From the NCBI RefSeq assembly GCF_037893185.1, contig NZ_CP140772.1, positions 3,410,001-3,474,000 on the forward strand: a DNA stretch of 64,000 nucleotides, in the 5' to 3' direction. The stretch comes from Chitinophaga sp. 180180018-3. Its GTDB lineage: Bacteria > Bacteroidota > Bacteroidia > Chitinophagales > Chitinophagaceae. Below, piece after piece: positions 15,728-24,162 of this stretch (its first letter is position 1; every line of letters starts with the position of its first letter). A program made the translations under genes and the position numbers. The notes under the pieces were generated by a model. That model was not told where the DNA came from and made no database searches. It saw only the letters and a list, made by a program, of their open reading frames with translations.

Positions 15728-18322
15728 ATGACAGAGCATACGGAAAATCACCAGGAAGGGAGAGTTGTCCAGATTAACATCGAGGAGCAGATGAAAACGG
15801 CTTACATAGATTATTCTATGTCCGTGATCGTCGGCCGCGCCTTGCCGGATGTGAGAGATGGTCTTAAGCCTGTACACCGCCGGGTTTTATTCGGAATGAA
15901 CGAACTCGGTAACCACAGTAACAAACCTTACAAGAAATCTGCCCGTGTGGTGGGGGAAGTAATGGGTAAATATCACCCTCACGGTGATGCTTCTATTTAC
16001 GACACCATTGTACGTTTGGCCCAGCCCTGGAGCATGCGTTATCCAATGGTAGACGGACAGGGTAACTTTGGTTCGGTGGATGGTGATATGCCAGCGGCCA
16101 TGCGTTATACGGAGATCCGCCTTCAGAAGGTAGCAGAAGCTATGCTGGAAGACATCGAGAAAGAAACGGTTGATTTCAACAACAACTTCGACGATACCCT
16201 CGAGGAACCTACTGTACTTCCCACCCGTATTCCTAACCTGCTGGTAAACGGTGCTTCCGGTATTGCCGTAGGGATGGCCACCAACATCATGCCCCATAAC
16301 CTCAGTGAAGTGGTAGATGGCGCCATTGCCTATGTGGAAAACAGGGAGATTACCGTGGAAGACCTGATCAAACATGTGAAGGCCCCCGATTTCCCGACCG
16401 GTGGTATTATTTACGGTTTTGAAGGCGTTAAACAGGGCTTTGAGACAGGAAGAGGCAGGGTAGTGGTAAGAGGTAAGATCACCTCTGAAACCACCAAAAA
16501 CGGCCGCGAAAGGCTGATTATTTATGAGCTGCCTTACCAGATCAACAAAGCCGTATTACACCAGAAAATTGCACAGCTGGTAAATGATAAGATCATCGAA
16601 GGCATTTCCGATGTAAGGGACGAGAGCGACCGCGAAGGTATGCGGCTTGTGATAGACCTGAAGCGGGAGGCCATCTCCAGTGTGATCATCAACCAGTTGT
16701 TTAAATATTCAGAACTGCAAACTTCCTTTGGTATCAACAACGTGGCGCTGGTAAAAGGCCGTCCGCGTATCCTGAACCTGAAGGAAATGATTGCGGAATT
16801 CATCGATTTCAGGCATGAAGTAGTTGTCAGGAGAACCAAATTCGACCTGCGTAAGGCAGAGGAGAAGGCGCATATCCTGGCGGGTTACCTGATTGCACTG
16901 GATCACCTCGACCAGGTGATTGCCCTGATTCGCGCGGCGGCCACACCAGAGGTGGCAAAAGACGGCCTGATGAGTGAATTCGGCCTCAGCGAGATCCAGG
17001 CCAAAGCCATCCTGGAACTGCGTCTGCAACGTCTGACAGGCATGGAACGCGATAAGATCCGTGCTGAATACGACGATATCATGAAGCTGATCGCTTACCT
17101 GAAAGACGTACTCGGTGATGAGTCTTTACGTATGAAGATCATCAAGGAAGAGCTGGAAGATGTGAAGAAAAGATTCGGTGACGAACGTAAAACTGAAATA
17201 CAATATCTGGCCAGTGAAATGAGAATCGAAGATATTATCGCGGAAGAAGACGTGGTAATTACGATCTCTCACCTGGGCTATATCAAACGTACTTCTGCCT
17301 ACGACTACCGTCAGCAGAAACGTGGCGGACGTGGCGCCATCGGCGGCCGTACCCGCGATGAAGATTACATCGAACACCTGTTCGTGGCTTCCACCCACCA
17401 CACCATGCTGTTCTTTACCGAAAAAGGCCGCTGCTACTGGTTGAAAGTATACGAAATACCAGACGGCGAGAAGAGTGGTAAAGGCCGCGCTATCCAGAAT
17501 ATGATACAGTTGCCGCAGGACGATAAGATCCGCGCTATTATCGATATTAAGGATCTGGGTGATAAGGATTACATCAACAGTCACTACATCGTACTCTGCA
17601 CCAAGAAAGGTATCATCAAGAAAACATTGCTGGAAGAATTCTCCCGTCCGCGTCAGAACGGGGTGAACGCTATTACCGTCAATGAAGGCGACCAGCTGCT
17701 GGAAGCCAAGCTGACTACCGGCGACAGCCAGATCATGATGGCTATCCAGAGTGGACGCGCTATCCGCTTCCCTGAAGCAACGGTTCGAGATACCGGTCGT
17801 GGTGCCATCGGAGTAAGAGGAATCGAGGTCGACAGCGAGAATGATGAGGTGGTTGGTATGGTTTGTGTGGAAAAAGATGACGATCAGAAAACCATCCTGG
17901 TGGTTTCTGAAAAAGGGTTCGGAAAGCGTACCAATATCGAGGAATATCGTATCACCAACCGCGGTGGTAAAGGGGTTAAAACCATCAATATCACTGAAAA
18001 AACAGGTAGCCTGATTGCGATCCTCGATGTAACCGAGAAACAGGATCTGATGATCACCTGTAAGTCTGGTATCACCATCCGTATGGCGGTATCCGACATC
18101 CGGGAAGCCGGAAGGGCCACTCAGGGTGTGCGCCTGATCCGTCTTGACGACAGTGATGAAATTGCAGCTGTAGCCCGACTGGATGAGCAGGAAGAAGAAA
18201 CTGTACAGGAAGAGGGCGTAGAAGGTAGCGAAACGCCTGCAGCAGATAACAGTGAAACACCGGATACCGCCCAGGATAATGCCGGGGAAACCGCTGGTGA
18301 GCCTGAAGATATCAACGAATAA
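15728..18322 (+). CDS. gyrA: DNA gyrase subunit A
   Basis: An 864-residue type II topoisomerase subunit that cuts and rejoins DNA to introduce negative supercoils with GyrB. The N-terminal domain shows [24 protein letters not shown], the quinolone-determining region [10 protein letters not shown] (83-92) and the catalytic Tyr127 in [10 protein letters not shown]. The C-terminal beta-pinwheel carries the GyrA box [12 protein letters not shown], which separates it from ParC. The last 50 residues are an acidic Glu/Asp-rich tail. Position 88, equivalent to E. coli Ser83, is Ala, which may lower fluoroquinolone affinity. The start was chosen from the -7 box and the family N-terminus. Confidence 0.96.
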   Translation: MTEHTENHQEGRVVQINIEEQMKTAYIDYSMSVIVGRALPDVRDGLKPVHRRVLFGMNELGNHSNKPYKKSARVVGEVMGKYHPHGDASIYDTIVRLAQPWSMRYPMVDGQGNFGSVDGDMPAAMRYTEIRLQKVAEAMLEDIEKETVDFNNNFDDTLEEPTVLPTRIPNLLVNGASGIAVGMATNIMPHNLSEVVDGAIAYVENREITVEDLIKHVKAPDFPTGGIIYGFEGVKQGFETGRGRVVVRGKITSETTKNGRERLIIYELPYQINKAVLHQKIAQLVNDKIIEGISDVRDESDREGMRLVIDLKREAISSVIINQLFKYSELQTSFGINNVALVKGRPRILNLKEMIAEFIDFRHEVVVRRTKFDLRKAEEKAHILAGYLIALDHLDQVIALIRAAATPEVAKDGLMSEFGLSEIQAKAILELRLQRLTGMERDKIRAEYDDIMKLIAYLKDVLGDESLRMKIIKEELEDVKKRFGDERKTEIQYLASEMRIEDIIAEEDVVITISHLGYIKRTSAYDYRQQKRGGRGAIGGRTRDEDYIEHLFVASTHHTMLFFTEKGRCYWLKVYEIPDGEKSGKGRAIQNMIQLPQDDKIRAIIDIKDLGDKDYINSHYIVLCTKKGIIKKTLLEEFSRPRQNGVNAITVNEGDQLLEAKLTTGDSQIMMAIQSGRAIRFPEATVRDTGRGAIGVRGIEVDSENDEVVGMVCVEKDDDQKTILVVSEKGFGKRTNIEEYRITNRGGKGVKTINITEKTGSLIAILDVTEKQDLMITCKSGITIRMAVSDIREAGRATQGVRLIRLDDSDEIAAVARLDEQEEETVQEEGVEGSETPAADNSETPDTAQDNAGETAGEPEDINE

Positions 18323-18334
18323 CACATTGAAAAA

Positions 18335-18368
18335 CAGGCAGCAGACCCATCCCGGGATCTGCTGCCCG
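18335..18368 (+). terminator. Hairpin after gyrA
   Basis: GGCAGCAGA (18337-18345) pairs with TCTGCTGCC (18358-18366), with the palindrome ATCCCGGGAT between them. It lies 15 bp after the gyrA stop. There is no clear T-run, so termination strength is uncertain. Confidence 0.5.
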
Positions 18369-18482
18369 TTTCTGGTAAAAAAAATGCAGCCGGCGCATAG
18401 TGGTAACAGCTGAGCTGGTTGTATTATAGTTTATCAGAGCACCATACTCTTATTGTAATCAGCAACTAAAAAACACTAAAGC

Positions 18483-19736
18483 ATGAAAAAATTAATGGTA
18501 TCTCTTCTCTTTTGCACGGCCGGCGTATCGGTAATGGCACAACGGGCAAAAGTTAGCAGTGCGGATGAGAACCTGAAGAAGCAAGACCTGGAAAAAGCCA
18601 AGGCAGACATTGACGCAGCATTACAGAACGATAAGACCAAGAATGATGCTAAGACATGGCTGGTAGACGGTAAGATCCTGGAAGCCATGGGTACTAAGGC
18701 TAAGAATGCAGCGCTGGCGCAGGAAGCGTTTGGTGCTTTCAAAAAAGCCCTGGAAATAGATCCTAAAATGAAAGAAGCGGTACTGGAAATGAACCAGCCG
18801 CTGTTCAATGTTTATGCTACCATCGCTAATGCCGGTTATGCTAACCTGAACGAACAGAAATGGGATTCTTCCGTGAGTCACTTCAAGAATGCATTTGAAG
18901 TAGCCGAATTCTACAACAGCAAAAACCTGGGTGGATCTATTCCTACTGATACTGCGCTTACTTTCTACACCGGTTACGCTGCTAACCAGGCTGGAAAGAA
19001 AGATGATGCTTTCACTTATCTGAAAAAAGCTGCTGAACTGCAATACAAAGGAGAGCCTGCGCTGTACGTAATCCTGGGTCAGCTGTATGAAGAAAAAGGT
19101 GACCAGGCTAACTGGCTGAAAACCATTGAACAGGGTAAAGCAACCTTCCCTAAGGATAAACGTTTCAACGATATGGAAATGGCGTTCTATAGCAAAACCG
19201 GTAAGACAAACGAATTACTGGGTATGCTGGAAAAGAAGATCGCTGAGAATCCTAATGATGAAGCAGCTGTGCTGGACTACGCTATCCGTGTAGATAATCT
19301 CGCTAATCCGCGTGATGAAAAAGGTGGTGATGCGCCTAAACCAGCTAACTATGAAGAGCTGATGGGTAAAGCTGAAGGTGCATATAAAAAGGCACTGGGA
19401 CTGAATCCTGCTGATGCTACCGCTAACTTCCAGCTGGGTGCGCTGTTCTTCAATAAAGCAGTAGTGTTTAATAAAGAACTGAACGCACTGGATAGCAAAC
19501 AACAAACTTCTCCTAAAGCAAAAGAACTGCAGGGTAAAGTAGAAGGCCTGATGGGCCAGGCACTGCCTTTCTTCGAGAAAGCTGATGCCAGCTTTAGCGC
19601 TAAAGCCAGCAGCCTCGAAGCAAGCGACAAGCAGACTTACGAAAGCTGCCTGTATGCACTGCAAAAAATCTATGCTATCAAAAACAACACTGCTAAAGTA
19701 GAAGAAACCAAGAAAAAACTGGATGCACTTCACTAA
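18483..19736 (+). CDS. Exported tetratricopeptide repeat protein
   Basis: A 417-residue protein with signal peptide MKKLMVSLLFCTAGVSVMAQ and many TPR-like helix pairs: AQEAFGAFKKALEIDPKMKEA, DDAFTYLKKAAELQ, ALYVILGQLYEEKGDQANWL, AYKKALGLNPADATANFQLG. A low-complexity Lys/Ala composition runs through it. TPR solenoids mediate protein contacts; here the protein is probably periplasmic. TPR genes of this kind commonly follow gyrA in Bacteroidota, but the role is unknown. It has its own 160-bp upstream region and a 16-bp-arm terminator. Confidence 0.85.
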   Translation: MKKLMVSLLFCTAGVSVMAQRAKVSSADENLKKQDLEKAKADIDAALQNDKTKNDAKTWLVDGKILEAMGTKAKNAALAQEAFGAFKKALEIDPKMKEAVLEMNQPLFNVYATIANAGYANLNEQKWDSSVSHFKNAFEVAEFYNSKNLGGSIPTDTALTFYTGYAANQAGKKDDAFTYLKKAAELQYKGEPALYVILGQLYEEKGDQANWLKTIEQGKATFPKDKRFNDMEMAFYSKTGKTNELLGMLEKKIAENPNDEAAVLDYAIRVDNLANPRDEKGGDAPKPANYEELMGKAEGAYKKALGLNPADATANFQLGALFFNKAVVFNKELNALDSKQQTSPKAKELQGKVEGLMGQALPFFEKADASFSAKASSLEASDKQTYESCLYALQKIYAIKNNTAKVEETKKKLDALH

Positions 19737-19755
19737 GCATTCAATAAATATAATG

Positions 19756-19793
19756 AACAAAGAAAGGAGGCTTATGGGCCTCCTTTCTTTGTT
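19756..19793 (+). terminator. Terminator after the TPR gene
   Basis: Perfect 16-bp arms AACAAAGAAAGGAGGC (19756-19771) and GCCTCCTTTCTTTGTT (19778-19793) with a 6-nt loop, 20 bp after the stop codon. The T-rich right arm supports intrinsic termination. Confidence 0.85.
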
Positions 19794-19815
19794 AGCACTG
19801 CTACCAGCTGGCAGC

Positions 19816-19853
19816 AAAAAAAGAACGGGTTCCTCTTTTGAAGGAACCCGTTC
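19816..19853 (-). terminator. Terminator for the small Ala/Lys-rich gene
   Basis: GAACGGGTTCC (19823-19833) pairs with GGAACCCGTTC (19843-19853). The A-run at 19816-19822 gives a U-run on the minus strand, so it terminates the minus-strand gene ending at 19884. With the preceding hairpin it forms a back-to-back convergent terminator pair. Confidence 0.8.
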
Positions 19854-19883
19854 CAATTAACTCAAACGCTGTATAGTGCCGAA

Positions 19884-20090
19884 TTATGCTTTCTTAGCAG
19901 CTGGTTTTTCTGCTTTCTTAGCATGTTCGTGTTTAGCGGCTTTCTTAGTAGTATCTGCAGCAGGTTTTGCTTCAGCTTTAGCTTCAGTTTTAGCTTTTTC
20001 TTTCTTTGCAGGTTTAGCAGCAGGTGCTTGTGCGAAAGATGCAGCAGAAATACTCATTACTACTACAGCGGCGATCAGGCTTTTTTTCAT
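19884..20090 (-). CDS. Small exported Ala/Lys-rich protein (AKH protein 1)
   Basis: A 68-residue protein: a clear signal peptide (MKKSLIAAVVVMSISAASFAQ) followed by about 47 mature residues made almost wholly of Ala, Lys, Pro and Glu, with two His in KHEHAKK. The mature peptide is highly basic and likely disordered. No domain is recognised; composition recalls acid-shock or histone-like exported peptides, but this is weak. It is a compositional paralogue of the 72-residue protein at 22615-22833, has its own terminator, and is preceded at about 95 bp by a pair of direct repeats shared with that paralogue. Its reading frame is supported by the signal peptide, promoter and terminator. Confidence 0.75.
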   Translation of the reverse strand: MKKSLIAAVVVMSISAASFAQAPAAKPAKKEKAKTEAKAEAKPAADTTKKAAKHEHAKKAEKPAAKKA

Positions 20091-20146
20091 GATGATTGTC
20101 TTTTTAAATGATTAGATTAAGAATGTTTGTGTTCTAATTGATGGTG

Positions 20147-20221
20147 TAAAAATACATCGCTGCAGCAGGCAACTTCTTTATGTTTCGGTGAACAGGGAAT
20201 TACTGTCGTTGAACAGGGAAA
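20147..20221 (-). promoter_or_regulatory. LytTR-like direct-repeat operator and -7-like box for AKH protein 1
   Basis: On the plus strand TTTCGGTGAACAGGGAAT (20183-20200) and TGTCGTTGAACAGGGAAA (20204-20221) are identical at 15 of 18 positions and start exactly 21 bp apart. Direct repeats two helical turns apart are the known binding architecture of LytTR regulators. On the minus strand TATTTTTA (20154-20147) resembles the TAnnTTTG -7 box and lies between the repeats and the gene. The first repeat core begins 95 bp from the start codon. The same layout recurs before the paralogue at 22925-22963. Confidence 0.6.
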
Positions 20222-20259
20222 AATGTACGGTAGTGTATTGTATACCGTTAGAAAAAATG

Positions 20260-22461
20260 TTATAACAAAATGTTAATGGCCTCTTGTACAGCCTGTATAC
20301 ACAGCTGTTTCAGCGTATTGAACTGATTGGCAACCTGATTGGGATGATAGTTATTTTCCTGCAGTTTTTCAAGTGGTTCCAGGATAGGATAGAGGTTGTT
20401 TTCAAGACCAATGAAAGATACGGTTGTTTTGAGATTATGTGCTGATGCCCGTATAGCTGCGATATCTTCTGCTACCACTGCCTGTTTTAAAACAGACAGT
20501 TCTTCCGGAAGCTGTGCTATGAATTGCTCCAGCATGGTTTTCTCAAAACTGCTATTGCCATTCGATAAACCATGCAGATAGTTCATATTGAGTAAATGGA
20601 AGTGTCCATTTTCGCTGGGATGATGATGGTTTACAGATGACAGGTCTTTCGGAGGAAGTTTGCCTATATAAAGCTGAATGAGCCTGTACAGTTCGTCTTC
20701 ATTGATCGGTTTTGAGATATATTCATTCATGCCCATCTGCAGGCATTTCTCCCGCTCGCCGGTCATCGCATGTGCGGTCATCGCAATCACCGGGATAGTG
20801 GAATGTAACTCGTTGCGAATGCCTTGCACTGCCATATAGCCATCCATTTCCGGCATCTGGATATCCATTAATACAAGGTCGAAGTGCTGCTTTTCCAGTG
20901 CCTGCAGCACTTCACGACCGTTGGTGACAATTTTATATTGCAATTGCCAGGTACCGAGCAGGTGTCGCAGCAGGTTTTGGTTCATCCGGTTATCTTCTGC
21001 CACCAGCAGCCGTACATCAGGGTGCATAGACAGTTGCTCGGTTTCCGTAAAATAGCTGTTCCCTTCTTCTGCGAGTGAATCGCTCAGCGTGTAGGGGAGT
21101 TCCACTTTAAATGAGGTACCTTCACCCGGTTTACTTTCTACGGAAATGAAACCATTCTGTAGTTCTATCAGTTGCTTCACAATCGTCAGCCCAAGGCCGG
21201 TACCGCCGAATTTACGGGTGGTAGAAGCTTCGCCCTGATTGAACCGGTCGAATATACTATCCAGTTTGGAAGCGTCTATACCAATTCCTGTATCACTAAC
21301 GGTAAACAATATACGAACTGAGTTGTCTTCGGCCCAGATCTTTGTAACGCGGATTTTTACAGCGCCTTCATTCGTGAATTTTACTGCGTTGCTGGTCAGG
21401 TTAACCAATACCTGGGTAAGGCGCATCACGTCGCCGTACAGGATGTCCGGCACATCATCGTCGACGCTGACAGACAGCTGCAGTTGTTTTTCTTCTGCCT
21501 TAGGTCTGAACATGGTATTAACGCTGTGCAGCACACTGCGAAGGCTGAAGGAGGTAGGTTCAATACGCATCATACCGGATTCTATTTTGGAGATATCCAG
21601 TATATCGTTGATGATTTCCAGCAGGTTCTGGCCGGCGTTTTCGATGGCAGCCACGTATTCCCGCGATTTTTCATTCATCGGCTGGGTTTTCAGGAGATGG
21701 GTGAAACCCAGTACGGAATTCATCGGGGTACGTATTTCGTGGCTCATATTAGCCAGGAACTGATCTTTAACAGCGGTGAGTTTTTGCTCCTGTTGCCGCG
21801 ATTGATCCAGCGCTTCAATCAGTTGTTCCTGCCGGTGTATGCGGCTGGTGATATAAAGAAAAGCAAGTAAGCTGGAAAGACAGGCGAATATCACCAGTAC
21901 AGTGCCCCAGCTTTGTGCTTTCTGGCCACTGGTGTCGATCAGGTTGGTAGTACGGTTTACTTCCGATTGTCGCGTGGTATCCAGCTGGCGCAGGATGCTG
22001 GTAATAGCTTCACTGAGGCGTTTCCCTTTCTGGCTGTTAATCATTCGTTCGGCCGCCCATTTCCCTTTGCTATAGAAAGTATCCAGCACCAGCAGATTGA
22101 AATTATTTTTCTCATCTACGAGGTAGTTGAGTTGGGTCAACAGTTTTTCGGTGCTGTCATTTTTAATGATCTTATTAATTTCTTTGAGGTCGGATTTGAT
22201 GATAGCGATTTCCGCTTCTATACCGGTGATGTGAACAGTATCCTGAGAAATCACCGCACCGCGTACTTTACTGTCAGTTTTGGCCATGTTGGTCTGCAGT
22301 TTCTGTAGCTCATTTTTTACATTGAGTTCCTGCAGCAGCTGTTCATTGCCTTTGATCAGCTTACGTATGTTATTAGAGGAATTGAATTGCAGCACTACGA
22401 ATAATATCATCCCGGTGACGAACAGGCCAAGCAAGTAGTATTTAATCCGTTTAGGCTGCAT
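20260..22461 (-). CDS. Hybrid sensor histidine kinase with receiver and Hpt domains
   Basis: A 733-residue inner-membrane sensor. Two transmembrane helices (about 8-27 and 186-206) flank a helical CHASE3-like periplasmic domain. Then come HisKA with phospho-accepting His241 (ANMSHEIRTPMN), HATPase (N box NLTSNAVKF, DTGIGID, GGTGLGL), a receiver domain with Asp533 (LVLMDIQMPEMDGY) and a C-terminal Hpt domain with His675 (ASAHNLKTT). There is no DNA-binding domain, so phosphate should pass His241 to Asp533 to His675 and then to a separate regulator. The LytTR regulator at 22956 is the obvious candidate partner. It lies between two paralogous small exported genes on the same strand. Confidence 0.93.
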   Translation of the reverse strand: MQPKRIKYYLLGLFVTGMILFVVLQFNSSNNIRKLIKGNEQLLQELNVKNELQKLQTNMAKTDSKVRGAVISQDTVHITGIEAEIAIIKSDLKEINKIIKNDSTEKLLTQLNYLVDEKNNFNLLVLDTFYSKGKWAAERMINSQKGKRLSEAITSILRQLDTTRQSEVNRTTNLIDTSGQKAQSWGTVLVIFACLSSLLAFLYITSRIHRQEQLIEALDQSRQQEQKLTAVKDQFLANMSHEIRTPMNSVLGFTHLLKTQPMNEKSREYVAAIENAGQNLLEIINDILDISKIESGMMRIEPTSFSLRSVLHSVNTMFRPKAEEKQLQLSVSVDDDVPDILYGDVMRLTQVLVNLTSNAVKFTNEGAVKIRVTKIWAEDNSVRILFTVSDTGIGIDASKLDSIFDRFNQGEASTTRKFGGTGLGLTIVKQLIELQNGFISVESKPGEGTSFKVELPYTLSDSLAEEGNSYFTETEQLSMHPDVRLLVAEDNRMNQNLLRHLLGTWQLQYKIVTNGREVLQALEKQHFDLVLMDIQMPEMDGYMAVQGIRNELHSTIPVIAMTAHAMTGEREKCLQMGMNEYISKPINEDELYRLIQLYIGKLPPKDLSSVNHHHPSENGHFHLLNMNYLHGLSNGNSSFEKTMLEQFIAQLPEELSVLKQAVVAEDIAAIRASAHNLKTTVSFIGLENNLYPILEPLEKLQENNYHPNQVANQFNTLKQLCIQAVQEAINILL

Positions 22462-22521
22462 GACAGTGAAGATACATAGTTAGAGATGGAAGCTGTTAAA
22501 AGTCCTTAGCTTTCAGTCTTT

Positions 22522-22587
22522 AGCCTTTAGCAAAAAGCAGCGAAGATGATCATATAAAACTATCTTCGCTGCATTTTACTAAAGGCT
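22522..22587 (-). terminator. Nested palindrome between AKH protein 2 and the kinase gene
   Basis: Inner arms GCAGCGAAGAT (22537-22547) and ATCTTCGCTGC (22562-22572) are nested inside AGCCTTTAG (22522-22530) and CTAAAGGCT (22579-22587). On the minus strand the inner stem is followed by TTTTTGC, so it should terminate the small gene ending at 22615. Outside it lie AGCTAAAAGCT words like those at 10760. Confidence 0.7.
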
Positions 22588-22614
22588 AAAAACTAAAAGC
22601 TAAAAGCTATCCGG

Positions 22615-22833
22615 CTATTTCGCTTTTGGTGCGGCAGCAGTTGCCGGTTTTGCTGCGTGATGATGATGATGTTTTTTGTGCATTTTAGCAGGAGCTTTTT
22701 CGCCTGCTTCTTTCTTTTCAGCAGCTTCTTTCTTCACTTCTTTCTTAGCTGGTGCGCTGGTTTGTGCAAATACTGATGCACTCATAAATAACATGGCTGC
22801 AGCGATAAGAATACCTAACTTTTTCATGGTCAT
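22615..22833 (-). CDS. Small exported Ala/Lys/His-rich protein (AKH protein 2)
   Basis: A 72-residue protein with a signal peptide (MKKLGILIAAAMLFMSASVFAQ after an MT extension; the second Met at 22827 is also a plausible start). The mature part is Ala/Lys/Glu-rich with a histidine cluster, KMHKKHHHHHAAKP, that could bind transition metals such as copper, silver, zinc or nickel. It resembles the 68-residue protein at 19884-20090 in design and length, and both have the same upstream repeat pair. It lies between the LytTR regulator and the hybrid kinase. No family is recognised and no function is known; a metal-buffering or envelope-stress role is inferred from composition and context. Confidence 0.75.
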   Translation of the reverse strand: MTMKKLGILIAAAMLFMSASVFAQTSAPAKKEVKKEAAEKKEAGEKAPAKMHKKHHHHHAAKPATAAAPKAK

Positions 22834-22867
22834 ATGTTTTAGATAGTGATCAATTTGTTTGACAACC

Positions 22868-22963
22868 TAAAGATACATTCCTCCTCAGCGTCAATTGATT
22901 ACTAATGGCCCAATAGGCGGCAGCTGTCGGTCAAAACGGCGAAAGTGTCGTTGAACTATAGCA
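22868..22963 (-). promoter_or_regulatory. LytTR-like direct-repeat operator and -7-like box for AKH protein 2
   Basis: On the plus strand TGTCGGTCAAAACGGCGA (22925-22942) and TGTCGTTGAACTATAGCA (22946-22963) start exactly 21 bp apart and share TGTCGkTsAAm with the pair at 20183-20221. On the minus strand TATCTTTA (22875-22868) resembles a -7 box. The first repeat core starts 94 bp before the start codon, against 95 bp for the paralogue. The repeat-to-box distance is 21 bp longer here, so helical phase is kept. The outer repeat touches the stop codon of the LytTR gene. Confidence 0.55.
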
Positions 22964-23651
22964 GATTGAGCTTGTTATTCAGGGCCGATCTGTAAGCATC
23001 GGCAATAGGTATTGTGTTCTTGTTAATAATGATGGTACCGTCTTCGATGGATTCGATTTTGTCGAGCGCAACGATATAGGAACGGTGTACCCGCATGAAT
23101 TTAGCCGCCGGTAGTTTTTCTTCCAGTGCCTTCAGTGTCGTGTGAATGGCGTGAAACTTCTGAGGCGTATTCAGTTTTACATAATCGCCCATTGCTTCCA
23201 GGAAAAGAATATCTTCTGTGCGGATACGTTTAAGGATACCGTTATCGCGGATAAACACGAATTCTGAATCAACCACCTGTAGCTCGCGGCTGCCGCTGTC
23301 GAAGATCTCCCTGGCTTTGTCTATCGCCTGAATGAAGCGGGCTGGCTGCACTGGTTTTATCAGGTAGTCGGCTACATTCAACTCAAAAGCTTCTACTGCA
23401 TACTCCTTTTTTACGGTGGTGAAAATGATTACCGGCCGTTTCTTTCCCAGGTTCCGGGTCAGCTCCAGCCCACTCATACCCGGCATTTCAATGTCGAGCA
23501 GGAGGAGGTCTATCTTCTCTTTCTGCAAAAGGTTATAAGCCTCCATCGCGCTGCTGCATTCAGCCACTACATTCAATTGTTCAACATGACTGGTCAGCTG
23601 CCTCATGGCGGTACGTGCCAGCTTGTTGTCGTCTACTATCAGGCAATTCAT
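22956..23651 (-). CDS. LytTR-family response regulator
   Basis: A 231-residue two-domain regulator. The receiver domain has the acidic pair DD near residue 7, phospho-acceptor Asp53 in LLLDIEMPGMSG, and Lys in DYLIKPVQP. The C-terminal LytTR domain (about 130-231) shows EDILFLEAMGDYVKL, FHAIHTTLKALEEKLP and MRVHRSYIVALDKIESI, which bind DNA through loops and recognise paired direct repeats about 21 bp apart. Such repeats precede both small Ala/Lys/His-rich genes in this block. No LytS-type kinase is adjacent, but a hybrid kinase with a terminal Hpt domain lies just downstream. It is divergent from the efflux operon. Confidence 0.93.
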   Translation of the reverse strand: MNCLIVDDNKLARTAMRQLTSHVEQLNVVAECSSAMEAYNLLQKEKIDLLLLDIEMPGMSGLELTRNLGKKRPVIIFTTVKKEYAVEAFELNVADYLIKPVQPARFIQAIDKAREIFDSGSRELQVVDSEFVFIRDNGILKRIRTEDILFLEAMGDYVKLNTPQKFHAIHTTLKALEEKLPAAKFMRVHRSYIVALDKIESIEDGTIIINKNTIPIADAYRSALNNKLNLL

Positions 23652-23754
23652 GGAGCTAATTTAACTACAATTCATAATATAAAATCATCTCTGCCGCAAC
23701 ATAGATGCAGTTTTTTCCGGCCGGTTTTTGGTTTTAATGGCTACATTTGTAATA

Positions 23755-24060
23755 ATGAGGTGGCTATTTTACATATTAAGTTGTTATATGTTGCTGCTGT
23801 CCTGGCTTCCCTGCAATGATCATAGTTCGGAAGCAGGCGGGCAGGTGGTAATGGCCACTTCGCACGAACATGAATCCGGATTCGTTGATTTCTGTTCCCC
23901 GCTTTGCATCTGCAGCTGCTGTAATGTACAGGTTACCCCTTCTTCGTCTATTATCGTTTATTTCCATATAAAACAGGCTTTGATAGATTATCCTGTATTA
24001 CCCGTTAATCCGCTTCCTTCTTTACCAGACAATATCTGGCAACCTCCACAGCTGGTTTAA
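23755..24060 (+). CDS. DUF6660-type small Cys/His-rich exported protein
   Basis: A 101-residue protein when started at ATG 23755 (MRWLFYILSCYMLLLSWLPCND). It has a hydrophobic leader, a central His/Cys-rich segment (SHEHESG, then CSPLCICSCC) and a proline-rich C-terminus (LPVNPLPSLPDNIWQPP). The layout matches DUF6660-type proteins that precede CusA/CzcA efflux genes in Bacteroidota, and the Cys cluster suggests metal binding. A TACATTTG box at 23742-23749 is so close that the mRNA would be nearly leaderless, so the start is less certain than usual. The efflux pump gene starts about 100 bp downstream. Confidence 0.7.
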   Translation: MRWLFYILSCYMLLLSWLPCNDHSSEAGGQVVMATSHEHESGFVDFCSPLCICSCCNVQVTPSSSIIVYFHIKQALIDYPVLPVNPLPSLPDNIWQPPQLV

Positions 24061-24162
24061 TACCCGATAACAATTGTTTCTGCTATGAGCATATCTGTTC
24101 CGGTATCAGGCTGGGCGCAGGATATGAAGCAATCCCTCTTTTTATTATTTATTGAATCAATC

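Noticed and set aside
17126..18325. 399-codon open frame antisense to gyrA
   Set aside because: It lies wholly inside the well-supported gyrA C-terminal domain; its product has no recognisable domain and reflects codon bias of the sense strand.
22663..22680. Five-His run that might look like an engineered affinity tag
   Set aside because: It sits in a native-looking exported protein with matching paralogue, promoter and terminator; the surrounding KK/AA repeats are natural low-complexity sequence.
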